The notes under the pieces were generated by a model that was not told the DNA's origin, did not search any database, and was given only the letters and a program-made list of their open reading frames with translations. Below are positions 34,813-45,897 of a stretch of DNA of 64,000 bases, one piece after another. The position numbers and the translations under genes were made by a program. Numbering within the stretch: the first letter of the stretch is position 1; each line of letters begins with the position of its first letter. The DNA is taken from contig JARVKI010000005.1 of assembly GCA_036674765.1 (NCBI GenBank), positions 682,001 through 746,000 on the forward strand, in the 5' to 3' direction. This stretch comes from Seiridium cupressi (Eukaryota > Ascomycota > Sordariomycetes > Amphisphaeriales > Sporocadaceae).

Positions 34813-37800
34813 ATGGAATTGCATGGTCTGAACGTATCCTATAAGCGCGACACTGCCGACATCGCGTTCGGTCCGGAGCGGGACGATGTGTTCGACTTCA
34901 CGCTCCTCTTCGAGCAGAGCATTCTCGGCATCCTCCCTTCTGCTTTGTTAGTTTTGGTTTCCATAGCCCGAGCGACATCGCTGTGGCAGGTGAAGACCTG
35001 TGTGCGTGCCGGATGGCTCCTGTGGGCCAAGCTCGTAAGTCGGTCGTTGGGGACGAGGGACATTCAGTGTCGCCAATTAGAACACACTAATGCTCTTCTA
35101 CACACAGGCGGCGGCCACAACGTTGATTTGCCTCCACATCACCCTTGTTGCGCTCTGGGCGCTTCCGGGAACAGTTAGGACGCCGGTGTCACTCGCTGGC
35201 TCTGTCTGAATCTTATCGGATCATTTGCCATTGTCGTACTATCATACACAGAGCATCGCCGCTCTATCAGGCCGTCGACCCTCTTGGTCAGCTATCTTGC
35301 CCTCTCCATCTTGCTTGGCCTCGCGCAGACCAGGACACTGTTCCTGCGATCCCCAGACAGTGGCCCAATACAGGCCTTATTTACCGCCTCATTGGCAACG
35401 AAGCTTGCGCTCGTATGCCTTGAAGAGCTACAAAAGCGCCCCTTGGTGACCGACAAGACCAAGAACCTCGCATTGGAGGCAACCAGTGGCCCTATCAATC
35501 GGTCGGTCTTCTGGTGGCTGAATCAGCTGTTTTTGAAAGGCTTCAAAAGTCTGCTCCAGGTCAGGGACTTGGGCAGTATTGGCAACAAGTTTGACCCAGC
35601 TAAGCTCTTAGCCAAGCTCGATGCTGTCTGGCAGGTAAGCGACAGAAGCGGGAAACATGTTCTCATCAAAGCGGCTTTTTCTGCCTTCAGGGTCGCCTTC
35701 CTCGCTCCAGTCGTCCCTCGTCTTTGTCTCGCTGGCTTCGGCTTCGCCCAGCCTTTTCTGATCAATCGAGTTGTGAGCTTTGTTGGGGATAGCGATAGAG
35801 GTACTGATCAACGGAATGCTGGTGGTAATGCCGGTGGACTGATTGGTGCTACGTGTCTGGTCTACCTAGGGCTTGCGGTGAGTTGGCTCATCCCCAAACG
35901 AAGAGATGCCATTAAACTAACATCCACCAACAAGCTATCACGAATCATCTACAACCATCTCATATTTCAGCTGATAACAATACTTCGGGGAAGCCTTGTG
36001 CCATTGATCTTCAAGAAGACCATCAATCTTGATACTGCGTCTGCCAAAGAGGGCGCCGCAGTTACTTTGATGAGCACCGATGTGGACGGCATTTCCACTG
36101 CTATTCAGCAGATGCATGAGATCTGGGCAAGCGTCGTCGAGCTCGCAGTTGCCGTCTACCTACTAGAAAGACAAAATGGGCCTGCCTGCTTCCTCGTCGT
36201 TATTCCAGCTGTTGGTAAGTAAACCTTGACGCTTCATCCGAAAGGTATCAGCTAAGTGTGTATGTGTGTCCTCAGTGTCCATTATTGCCACGAACTATGC
36301 TACCGATGGCATTGGCCCAGCTCGAACGATGTGGAACCAAGCCGTACAGAAGCGAGTTTCTAGCACTTCATCGATGCTGTCGCAGATCAAGGGGCTGAAG
36401 ATGATGGGTCTTACTGACTATATTGCTAAATCGATTCAAGGCCTTCGGGCCAGCGAGCTCGAGCTGTCGAAAAGGTTTAGAGCGTTTATCGTAAAGATAG
36501 TCCTGATAGGTACGCTGTATCATACATTGCACGGAAACACAAAACTGATGCGATTTAGCCAACTTCTCGGCCCAATTGACCCCAGCAGTTGTGATAACAG
36601 CAGCTGTGTTTTGGACAAAATCCGGGACCGATGCATTTAGTGTTTCCGAGGCGTTCACCGCTCTGTCTATCGTGGCGCTTGTCGCGTCACCCATGGCCAA
36701 CCTTATGGGGTCGATCCCAAACTTCAAGGCATCTGTTGCTTGTTTTGATCGTATCCAGGCCTTCTTGGTGTTGGAAAGCCACGAGGATAGAAGGATCGAT
36801 ACCACTGGTGAAACCCCATCCACGTCTGCAAGCGAGAGCGATCATCTTGTCTCACCACAAAAGCAAGAACACTCAGATATCGAGCTCCCCTCGATTCGAA
36901 AGCCACACGCCAGTCGGCTGGTCCTGGAACATGCCAATTTCACGCTGAAGAGCCAGACAGAGCCTGTGCTTCAGGCCGTCACCGTTTCTCTCCCAAAATC
37001 CAGCTGCACAATGCTCGCTGGCCCTGTAGGCTGCGGTAAGTATTCCCTTCTCAGAGGTATCTTGGGTGAGATCCGCCTCTCTGGCGGGACAGTTAGGGTT
37101 GAGGACGTCGGCGCATCGATAGCTTACTGTGACCAAACTGCTTGGCTCCGGAACATCTCCGTTCGTGACAACATCATTGGTCCGGGGCAATTTGATGAGA
37201 GGTGGTACGCCTCCGTGTGTCATGCCTGTGCACTCAACGCCGATATCTCTCAATTCCCTCTGGGCGACAAGAGCCTGGTTGGGAGTGGGGGCATCACTCT
37301 CAGTGGCGGACAGAAACAAAGAGTGGTAGGTACGGCGTGGAGCTAGTAGCCTGATATCTTGATGTGCTGACCCAGTATCACTTCTTTTGTACAGGCAATC
37401 GCTCGAGCACTATACGCACGAAGAGCCATTGTATTGCTCGATGACGTCTTCAGTGCTCTTGATAGCGTTACGTCCCGAACAGTCTTCAACCGCGTCCTCG
37501 GAGCGAATGGACTTCTGCGAAAGCAGGGCGCAACAGTGCTCCTAGCGACCAACGCAGGTACGTGGGCCATATGCGGCGAATCGCAGCCGAATGCTGTGAT
37601 ACTTTAGCTGTCTACTGACAGATTCCTCAGTCCACCAACTCCCTTTTGCAGACAATATTATCGTGCTTGAAACATCCGGGCGCATTGCGCAGACCGGTAG
37701 CTTTGCCGAACTGCAGGCTCAAGACGGCTATGTGAGAAGCCTCGCGCTAAAAGCGCGTTCCAGCCATGATGAAGAAGATACGCGAGAGACAGACACAGAC

Positions 37801-39811
37801 ACAACCGCTGATTGGGCCCCTGCTAAGGCTGCGGAGGAGGATGAGAGCGACTTGGCATGACAGACCGGGGATCGCTCATTATACGAATTCTATCTGAAGT
37901 CGACCGGTTTGCCTCTATCACTCGGATTCCTACTTATCGCCATTGGCTACATCGGCGTATCAAGGATGCCAACTGTTTGGTATGTTCTATCTCTCTCAAT
38001 TGCAGGGCAAGCCCCTTGCCTCGAAGACCAGTTCGAGGACAATTACAATGTGAATGCTACAATAAACTAATCACGCAAGTCGCAAAGGGTACGCATCTGG
38101 ACCGAGCATGGCGTGGACCAAGATCGTGTTGCATACTTCAGCGGCTACATTTCCTTCGCCATAGCCACCGTTATTCTCTCTGGCGTGATAGTCTGGTTCA
38201 CCATGTTCTTGGTCATTCCAAAATCGGCCAAGTATCTTCACTGGCTCCTGCTGGACGCAGTCGTCAGAGCGTCGCTGTGGTACTTCACTATAACTGACAG
38301 TGGTACCATCCTCAATCGCTTCAGCCAAGACATGACGCTCATCGACCAGGCACTGCCGATGGCCTTCTTCGCCACGGCCATAGACTCGCTCACCCTCGTC
38401 GCCAATGCTGCCATAATTGCGTCGGGCGCACAATACGTTGCTGCCGTGATCCCTTTGTGTATCGCAGCGATGTACTTCTTACAGGAATACTATCTTCGTA
38501 CATCGCGTCAGCTCCGACATCTCGATCTCGAGTCCAAGTCGCCGTTATATACGCATTTCACTGAGACGCTCAACGGTGTGGCGACTATTCGAGCCTTCGG
38601 CTGGCAGCAAGACTTCCAGGAGGAGAATATTCGGTTCCTCGACCAGTCCCAGAAGTCTTTCTATCTCCTGTTCTGCGTCCAACGATGGTTGAACGTGGTC
38701 ATGGACCTGTTTGTTACAGGCATCGCCATCGTTCTGGTGAGCTTTGCTGTTGAGTTTACGAGTACAACATCCCGCGGCGCGATCGGCCTTTCTATGGTAA
38801 CTCTCATTAGCTTTAACAATAGCCTTTCGAGGGTAATAAGTTCTTGGACGAATATGGAGACATCTCTTGGCGCTGTCGCTCGATTGCGCGACTTCATACA
38901 AGACACGCCCCGAGAGGACTCTGTAGCGCAATTTTTAGAGCCGCCGGAATCGTGGCCCTCGACTGGCGCCATTCAAATTAATGGCCTCACTGCTACCTAC
39001 CAGTAAGTTGTGAATAACAAAACCATTAGAGTATACCTAGATGCTGACAAGGTTTCAGTTTGGAAGATGAGACGGTACTTCGTGACGTATCGCTCCGGAT
39101 TCAACCAGGCCAAAAGGTGGGAATCTGCGGGCGTACAGGAAGGTATGTATTTTCTCGAACACGTGCCTTCACGCCCCCACTCTGAACAGCGGCTTACATA
39201 TCATACAATACAGCGGTAAGAGCTCACTGCCACTAAGCCTTCTGAAACTACCGGGAACCCAGTCAGGTTCAATTACAATCGACGGGCTCGATCTCGCGTC
39301 GGTGCCGAGCGTAGTACCTCGAACCCACCTCACAGCCCTCCCCCAGGATTCCGTGACGCTACCCGGCACCGTCCGTACAAACCTCGACCCTTTAGAGACG
39401 GTTGCCGGTGACGAGATTCTGATCGATGCCTTATCTCGTGCGGGCATGTGGGAGACCATCAGCAGCCGCGGTGGTCTGGACGTAGACTTCGAAAGCCTCG
39501 GACTATCTCACGGGCAGAAACAGCTCTTCTGCCTAGCTCGGGCCCTGCTGAGCAAGAGCCCCGTTGTGCTCCTTGACGAAGCCACTAGCAGCGTCGACCA
39601 CCATTCGGATGAACAGGCGCAAAAGATGCTGCGGGAGGCTTTCAAGGAGAAAGCCATGTTGGTAGTGGCGCACAGGCTGGAGACTATTGCGGACCTGGAT
39701 CTCGTCGTCGTCATAGAAAAGCGACGGATCGTGGAGGTGGGCGATCCTCGTGAGCTGAAGAGCAAGCCTGACTCGCTTTTCCGGACGCTCTGGGAGAGCC
39801 GACACGGTTGA
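34813..39811 (+). pseudogene. ABCC (MRP)-type ABC transporter, interrupted
   Basis: A full ABCC layout is present with several introns: TMD0-like start (FDFTLLFEQSILG), TMD1, NBD1, TMD2 and NBD2. NBD1 has LSGGQKQRV at about 37300 and VLLDDVFSALD at about 37440. NBD2 has CGRTG|SGKSS across an intron near 39145-39213, LSHGQ at about 39507 and VVLLDEATSS near 39570, and is intact. Three defects are seen. The frame changes near 35170-35210, between ALPGTVR and LCLNLIGSF. An in-frame TGA lies at 37858-37860, between ESDLA and QTGDRSLYEF. The NBD1 Walker A reads GCGKYS, where Ser/Thr should follow Lys. No intron I can find removes the first two. It is probably a pseudogene of a detoxifying or export pump; the echinocandin cluster has an ABCC pump too. 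Sequencing error could account for the frameshift but hardly all three. Confidence 0.82.
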
Positions 39812-40340
39812 GACAAATTTTTTAGTTAGCTGTTGAAGCCGTTTCAATGTGACTGACGAGTTATGCTTGTTTCGTGTGAATCGAAGGTCCCCAAGCTGGT
39901 TGCCGTGATTGTGGTGATGTCTGCCGCTTAGGCTGGCAAGTGTTGGACACAGGAATTCGCCCGTAATGCTCTTACTCTAATACCTACAAAGGTATCAAAA
40001 GAAATTTAAAAAAAAAAAATAAAAAAAGAAGAAAAAGACTTTCCATATTAATTTTATTCTAATTTGATATTATTACTACCTTTATTCAATATTATTCTAG
40101 ATTAGACGATTTGAATTATTATTCGTTACCGAAGACTCTACTACTTGAATAAATACCAGCCTGAACACTGCGTGAACAGTTGCGCGAACTCTTGTGGCAG
40201 GTACTTGGCTGGCTATTGTAGACGCCAGGGTGTGATGCTGCACAGTTTTCTCAGGTATCAAGAGAAGTCAACCACAAAGTAACAGATACACGTTCACCCG
40301 AGAGAAGGAATCTAGATGGATCCAGCAAGGAAAAAAGGGG
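39812..40340. other. AT-rich intergenic block
   Basis: Between about 39995 and 40150 the sequence is extremely AT-rich, including long A-runs, then TTATTAC/ATTATT-type sequence. It looks like decayed repeat DNA. No gene, tRNA or terminal repeat recognised. Confidence 0.5.
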
Positions 40341-40344
40341 GAAA

Positions 40345-41030
40345 ATTTTGGAAGCCGTCACACCCAAAGTCCTCGACGACTACCACGATATGATTCACGA
40401 CACCACCAACGATTTACAGGAGCGGGTGCATCAGCTCGACGAAAGAGTGCGGCATCTAGTAGCCGGAGATGCCGTCGTTCTACCTGATAACAATATCGAA
40501 TAGCAAGCAATACTAGAAGAGAAAGATAGTATTAAACAGGGCCTTTTAATTTGCTCCGAACTGGCCGCGCGCATCGAGCAATTAGAATCAACGTTAATCG
40601 AGCATCCCCAATATCAAAACGCGACTCTGCACGGAAACATGTCAAGGAGGGTTTAGGATCTGTCAAAGGCTCAACCCAAGCTCTTGTGTCTCGGTTGCAA
40701 ATTCACGAAGAAAGCATCAACAAACAGATGGATGGATGCAATAAGATCGGTCCCAGTATCGCAGTCTACTGCAACACAGCTCACCCAACTGGAAGTAACA
40801 TGCGAAAGTGTTCGTCAATGTATCAAGCTTGTATCAGACGCAGATGACTTGATGGGTATCGAGCGGCGCAACGTCTTTAAAGACATCAGTATGGCTGACT
40901 CAAAAAAACCATACGTGATTTCACGCAGATGTCGATACAAAATCAGGATCCGTCGAAAGAGCCGATAGAGGCCTTACAGAACCTGACTCTAATCCAGAGT
41001 CACCCAGTGGAGGTCCCGGGGGCACTTTGT
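40345..41030 (+). pseudogene. Relic of a fungal STAND N-terminal-domain protein (PF17111-like)
   Basis: Coding-like sequence in shifting frames: RVHQLDERVRHL, then DSIKQGLLICSELAARIEQL, IEHPQYQNATLHGNMS, INKQMDG, STATQLTQLE, SVRQCIKLVSDADDLMGIERR and FKDISMADS. From memory this matches the C-terminal part of fungal proteins with the 'azaphilone pigments biosynthesis cluster protein L N-terminal domain', a STAND/NLR-associated helical domain. A stop (TAG) at 40501-40503, another in NMSRRV-stop-DLSK near 40650, and at least two frame changes show it is dead. C-to-T type stops near AT-rich blocks would fit repeat-induced point mutation. Confidence 0.6.
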
Positions 41031-42111
41031 TCGAGACCTCTATAGCCAACGATTCAGGCTTTCTCGTCCATCTCCATATCTTCGAACAACGATATTGGCT
41101 CATGCAATCCTTTATCCCTGTGTCACTAGGTCAGCGTGACTTCAGACAGTTGCATTACATATGCAGTGATTGGAACAGCAGCCTCTACCCATACACCCGA
41201 CATTCCAGTGATTGATTGGGCCTCCAAGGCTTCATCTGTCTTCACCACAACGATGCAAGTAAGTGTGAGCGGGTTTACTAATCCTATGCATCTGATAATA
41301 CAGAACGGATTTTGCATTTCCGGAACAGACACCGCAAGCATATTCCTATGCCTGAAGACATAGGCCGACGTAGAGCGTCCATATACAGTTTGGTAGTTTC
41401 AGAAGCTGGCCTCTGTTCCATGCAATACTGTTGATTGGATCCGCAGAACTCTCGGTTGACAAAGTTATTGCAAGGGCGCCCCTTTTATACTTGTATGCCA
41501 AGGGTATTATTACAGTCTGGCACTAACAAACTGAAGTAGAGCTTGACTATCAGGACATTCTGCACGCAGAATCGTATACGCTGGTGTCTTCACAGTCACA
41601 TCTTTAGCTTCTGTAATATTGGCACGATCTGGCCTCAGCCGTGACACTGTACAATGTAATGATCTACACCATCCATCTTCTGCATACTGTCTACTAAATT
41701 TCGATAGGCGGCAAAGGGCCGTGGCAATTTACCCTGGATGGTACTTACTTAAACATGAGATCACAAAATGTCCTTTAATGTTCCGCAAAATGCAATGCAG
41801 CCAACCCATTGATGCATCCCTTGAGTAGAACCTACTCGCTCCAGACTACTCCAATTGTTCCGTGCGGACCCATGGCAGGTCAAAAAGAAAAGGGTAGAAC
41901 GCCAGGTTTCCACTGCCCTGACTCACGATCAATTAGGCATATACCAAAAAAAAGGGTTGAATAAAAGTCATCTCACTTTCAATAAATCAGTGGACCAGGT
42001 CGCAGTATCTATGGTATAGATTGCTTCGAAGACTTTTGTTTTCTATGCCAATATTGTCATACATGGATTCCATTCGGCCTTTGCTGCCATGTCAACTTAA
42101 CTATTCCATTT
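41031..42111. other. Intergenic, no confident gene
   Basis: Contains only short reading frames, some perhaps continuing the relic upstream. The 3' UTR of the minus-strand SDR gene presumably lies at its right end. Nothing recognised. Confidence 0.4.
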
Positions 42112-42894
42112 CTACGCCTTCGGCCAATTCTTGTTGAACGGCACACAGCTGCCGTTTGACGTAGCCGCAATCGATCTATCCGCAAGGAAGACGCAGTACT
42201 TGGCGACGTCCTTCAGGTGCACCGCATCCTCGACCTTGAAGGGATGAGACACCGCTGTCTTGCTGTATCCCTGCTGGTTGAAACCACCGAGGCCACCAAC
42301 ACCCTCGGCGATATTTGTATCCACCATACCGCCCAGCATCAGTCCGATAGCATAGATGCCCTCGTCCCCGTAGAAGCCGGCCGTACTCCTCACAAGCGCA
42401 GCGACGCCGTGTTTGGAGACCGTGTACGCTGTCCCCGCGCAGAAACCCATGTACGACGCATTGCTACCGATTTGGATGATGGTGCCGCCCTTGGGTTCCT
42501 GTTTCTGGAACGTGTTGACGGCGGCCTTCATGCACAGAAAGCTACCCGTAAGGTTGACATTGATTAACTTGTCCCAGGTCTCCTTCTTCAGCTCGCTGAC
42601 GGGATCGAACACATCCATCAGGCCGGCATTGTTGACCAGAATGTCCAGACGGCCGAACTTGGAAACGACCTCTGAGACGAGCGAGTGCACCGCAGCCTCA
42701 TCAGTGATGTCTGTCTTGAAAGCAACAAATCGGCCGGTGGACTCGAACTCCTCCTTGGTGGCGGACAGGCGAGCTTCGTTGATGTCGCAGATGGCCACGT
42801 TGGCGCCCGCGTCTAGATACTTGGAGGCAATGACTTTGCCCAGGCCGCCCGCTGCACCAGTCACTAGTACGGTAGTACCTTGGAGAGCTGCCAT
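42112..42894 (-). CDS. Classical short-chain dehydrogenase/reductase
   Basis: Intron-free gene of 260 residues, the usual length of a classical SDR. The Rossmann cofactor motif TGAAGGLG is at residues 12-19, NNAG near 89, a catalytic Ser in IGSNASYMGF and the YxxxK motif as YTVSK. Asp after the second strand (AICDIN) suggests preference for NAD(H). The C-terminus departs from the common fatty-acid-reductase type. Substrate unknown: it could be a sugar, polyol or keto-acid reductase. It lies 2.3 kb beyond the broken ABCC transporter, so cluster membership is uncertain. Confidence 0.92.
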   Translation of the reverse strand: MAALQGTTVLVTGAAGGLGKVIASKYLDAGANVAICDINEARLSATKEEFESTGRFVAFKTDITDEAAVHSLVSEVVSKFGRLDILVNNAGLMDVFDPVSELKKETWDKLINVNLTGSFLCMKAAVNTFQKQEPKGGTIIQIGSNASYMGFCAGTAYTVSKHGVAALVRSTAGFYGDEGIYAIGLMLGGMVDTNIAEGVGGLGGFNQQGYSKTAVSHPFKVEDAVHLKDVAKYCVFLADRSIAATSNGSCVPFNKNWPKA

Positions 42895-43533
42895 TTTGAG
42901 AAGTTGGGATCACTCCTAAGGTATTTTTCAAAGGAAGAACTACAACAGGTTTCTCCAGGTTACAAGACAATGAGGTGTGTAGATGATTAGCTATTGCAGA
43001 TCACGGCAGACCACTAATGGCTTTTATATTGAAGTGCACGACTGTGTTCGCTTAGAGTCGTATTCGGGTAAGAACCCCTGGCTGCAGTTACCAGTATTTG
43101 GTTCCACGTTTGACCTTGAAACCGAATCTGCCACTTGCCAATGTAATAGCTAGCCGTGCCGCACTTGCTCGCGTTGCTGCGGTTTATACGCATCGTTATC
43201 GTATTCGTAAAAAATCGAAGTAGGACATTGCGGGGATGTGGAGCGGTCAGCCTGGGGAATTTGCTATATGCTGTCGTCCAAGCTTGTTATTAATGAAATT
43301 GGGACGTGGGCTGGCTGGCGATGCGCGTATGGTGGTTTGTTCATGTGCCAGGGGCTGTTCCATGGTCGGTGTAATGATTGTTTCTTCTTCTTCAATTGTG
43401 CCTTATATAACGATAATACCCTATCACCGACGAATGGGGAGACAGTCGAAAAACCCATCCCGTCATGATAAAAACTCCGGTTACTATGCAGGTAGGGTAA
43501 TGATACACCTTTTTAGGTATATATATTGGCCGT
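42895..43533. other. SDR promoter and 3' region of the O-acyltransferase gene
   Basis: Apart from the TATAAAAG element nothing stands out. Reading frames here overlap no recognisable family. Confidence 0.4.
43021..43028 (-). promoter_or_regulatory. Likely TATA box of the SDR gene
   Basis: TATAAAAG on the minus strand, 127 bp upstream of the ATG at 42894: a near-consensus element at a normal fungal distance. Confidence 0.5.
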
Positions 43534-45096
43534 CTATTCCAGGAAATTGCGGACATTTCCCCCGACATTTTTCAAATCTAACAGGAATGTGTCGTGTCCG
43601 AACATGCTCTGCTCCTCGCTCAGCTCTACGTGCGATACGTTCCTGTTCCCGGCTAAACGCAGGGCCTCGAAAACTTCGCGTTGTTGCCAGGCTGGAAATA
43701 AAATATCGCTGGCGACGCCCATGACCAAAGTGGGGATATCTCTCAGTGGAGATAGCCCGGAAACAAGGTCATCTGGCGGCCGTGAGGTAACTTTGACCGG
43801 AGATGTAGAGTCGTCCAGGCTCACTTCTGGCTGCTCAGCATATGGAGAGTCTGGCAGTGTTAGGCTACAGGATGGGTCGTTTGCTCTGATTTGTGTGCCC
43901 GACTCCAATGCCTGTTCTCTCTCTGCCCGGCGCATGGCTGCTGCTTGCTGCGTCTCCTTGCCAAGATCAAACAAGTCCATACCCTTGCTGACGTAGAGCA
44001 GACTGTTAGGATCATAAGTCAAGCAGAATTTCTCCCCGGCATGGTCAAGATAAGTCTCGATCAAGAAATCAGGGCATAAGGCCGGCGGTTTCTCTGGATC
44101 TGCCCTCCTGCGACCAAATCTCTGTTCCCATTCCGGCCCCGACCGGTACGTGACAGTTGCGATCTCTCTCGCCAATTTCATTCCAGCATGAGGAGGAATC
44201 TTGTCGTAATAGTGGCCACGGTTCCAGTTAGGGTCCATCATCAGGACTTGGCGTTGCGTATGGCGCATTGCAATGCTGTATGGGTGACTCCGCGCGGCGC
44301 CACTGATGGACACTATGCGACCTACTCGGGAGGGAAACAAGACCCCAGAAGCGAGAGACAGCATACCACCCATGCTAGATCCAACGCTCGCGTAGAGTTT
44401 ATCTACACCCAAGCCATCAAGAAGACGAAATTGAGCTCTGACCATATCCTCCATTGTAAGAATTGGAAACCGAGTCGCATATCTCTGGCCATCAGCAGGG
44501 TCGATGCTGCTAGGACCAGTTGAGCCAAAGCAGCCACCAATAACATTTGTGCATATGACGAAGTATTTATCCGTGTCCAAACAGCCGCCTGGTCCAATGA
44601 ACTTTTCCCACCAACCTGGCTGCGGATTGCTCGGTGTTGAGTGCGCGTGCGATGATGCAGATAGACCAGTGTATAGTAGAATCACGTTTGACTTGTCCTC
44701 GTTCATCTCCCCCCATGTTTCATACGCAATATCGAACTCAGGCAAAACGCCGCCCCAGTCAAGCAACAACGGATCCTTGCAATGATATACTTCGGTTGCG
44801 CCGGCCGTATACGTCGGCTCTGGACCGGAGGCGATGGATCTCGCTTCGAGATTTGCTGTCCTCGTTTCGAGAGCGTCCAGACATGGGAACGCCATTGCTG
44901 GGTTCGAAGCTTCGCCTTGAGCTGCACCATTACGGCGTGGGGTCTGCGAGTGTAGTTGCCGCTGGTTTTGCAAACGCCCTGCGATACTTAAAGCTGGGGC
45001 TGCCCTTGCCCAAGCCCGTGTCGATTCGAGATTCGCCTGCCGCACCGAGGCAGGGAGTTGGCGAAGCGCCGCAGCGCCGAATCTTTGCGCTCGCAT
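43534..45096 (-). CDS. Serine/homoserine O-acyltransferase, mitochondrial (MET2/cysA family)
   Basis: Intron-free, 520 residues, alpha/beta-hydrolase fold of the MetX family. Motifs: [12 protein letters not shown] near the oxyanion region, [20 protein letters not shown], the nucleophile elbow VGSSMGGM, the acid in VASDILFP and the His in FGHDTF. The first 55 residues are rich in Arg, Ala and Ser without acidic residues ([20 protein letters not shown]), a clear mitochondrial presequence. That presequence and a long insertion before the acid residue (about 380-430) favour the fungal serine O-acetyl/succinyltransferases (A. nidulans CysA, S. pombe Cys2) over cytosolic homoserine acetyltransferase Met2, but motifs alone do not settle it. 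It catalyses the activation step of cysteine or methionine synthesis. Probably primary metabolism. Confidence 0.88.
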   Translation of the reverse strand: MRAQRFGAAALRQLPASVRQANLESTRAWARAAPALSIAGRLQNQRQLHSQTPRRNGAAQGEASNPAMAFPCLDALETRTANLEARSIASGPEPTYTAGATEVYHCKDPLLLDWGGVLPEFDIAYETWGEMNEDKSNVILLYTGLSASSHAHSTPSNPQPGWWEKFIGPGGCLDTDKYFVICTNVIGGCFGSTGPSSIDPADGQRYATRFPILTMEDMVRAQFRLLDGLGVDKLYASVGSSMGGMLSLASGVLFPSRVGRIVSISGAARSHPYSIAMRHTQRQVLMMDPNWNRGHYYDKIPPHAGMKLAREIATVTYRSGPEWEQRFGRRRADPEKPPALCPDFLIETYLDHAGEKFCLTYDPNSLLYVSKGMDLFDLGKETQQAAAMRRAEREQALESGTQIRANDPSCSLTLPDSPYAEQPEVSLDDSTSPVKVTSRPPDDLVSGLSPLRDIPTLVMGVASDILFPAWQQREVFEALRLAGNRNVSHVELSEEQSMFGHDTFLLDLKNVGGNVRNFLE

Positions 45097-45897
45097 GATG
45101 CTTTGACGGGCGTGCAGTTGTCCTCTGAGGAGGAAGTAAGAGAAAGGGACGGCTTGCTAGCCCGCAATGGACTGCAGTTGATATATGAGTTACTCCATCT
45201 TCCGCTGGTTTGTCAGCGGGCAACTTTCGACTTTCAAAGCTGAATTGGGTCTTCCGATCGGAGCTCGCTGCTCGCAGCAAAGATGAGGACATTTCACGTG
45301 ATGATAGACCTTTATCTAACTGTTGCCCCACCATCTGTACCGGCTGCCGGCCAGCACCTGCAGCATACCAGTTCCGTGATGCGGGGCATCGACAGCCGAT
45401 CTGCCCCACTGATGTCACTGTAGTATGGCTTTGATTCGTGGCTAAACCTAGTCCCTGCGGATGATCGTTTGATGGCACGCAGCACCGTACATTGCACATT
45501 GTAGTTATAACAGCTTTTTCTCAACCCATTCCTATAATTTGCGCGGAACTTGATGCACTCGCTCCAAGGATTCTGAGACAGACCGACAGTGTGTTCTCTT
45601 ATACCTCCTCGGTACGGTCGTCAACCAATACCACTCGCTGAGACAGCCTACAACGCTGCGCAGTGGCAAAGTCGAATGTGCCTTTAGGTATGCGTACTGC
45701 GGCATTACGTACGTAGGTACAGGTACATTGGCCACCAACAGCCCAGATTCAATCAATTGGCACTGAGTGTGATTCGTCAAAACAGCAGCGACTAACAAGT
45801 TGGCCTACAGTATATCCACCTTCCCGCTTCGTTTCGACTCGGCCATCTTCCAACGTCATAAGCTAAGCCCTGCGCAACCTTCTTTCCTGTTCATATC
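45097..45897. other. Divergent promoter region
   Basis: 0.8 kb between the O-acyltransferase gene (minus) and the next gene (plus). No repeat, RNA gene or credible small gene is seen. Confidence 0.4.

Noticed and set aside
30097..42111. Search for DUF3328 oxidases, a thioesterase, a methyltransferase or a Zn2Cys6 regulator of the cluster
   Set aside because: None is visible in any frame in the window, so no pathway-specific regulator is reported.
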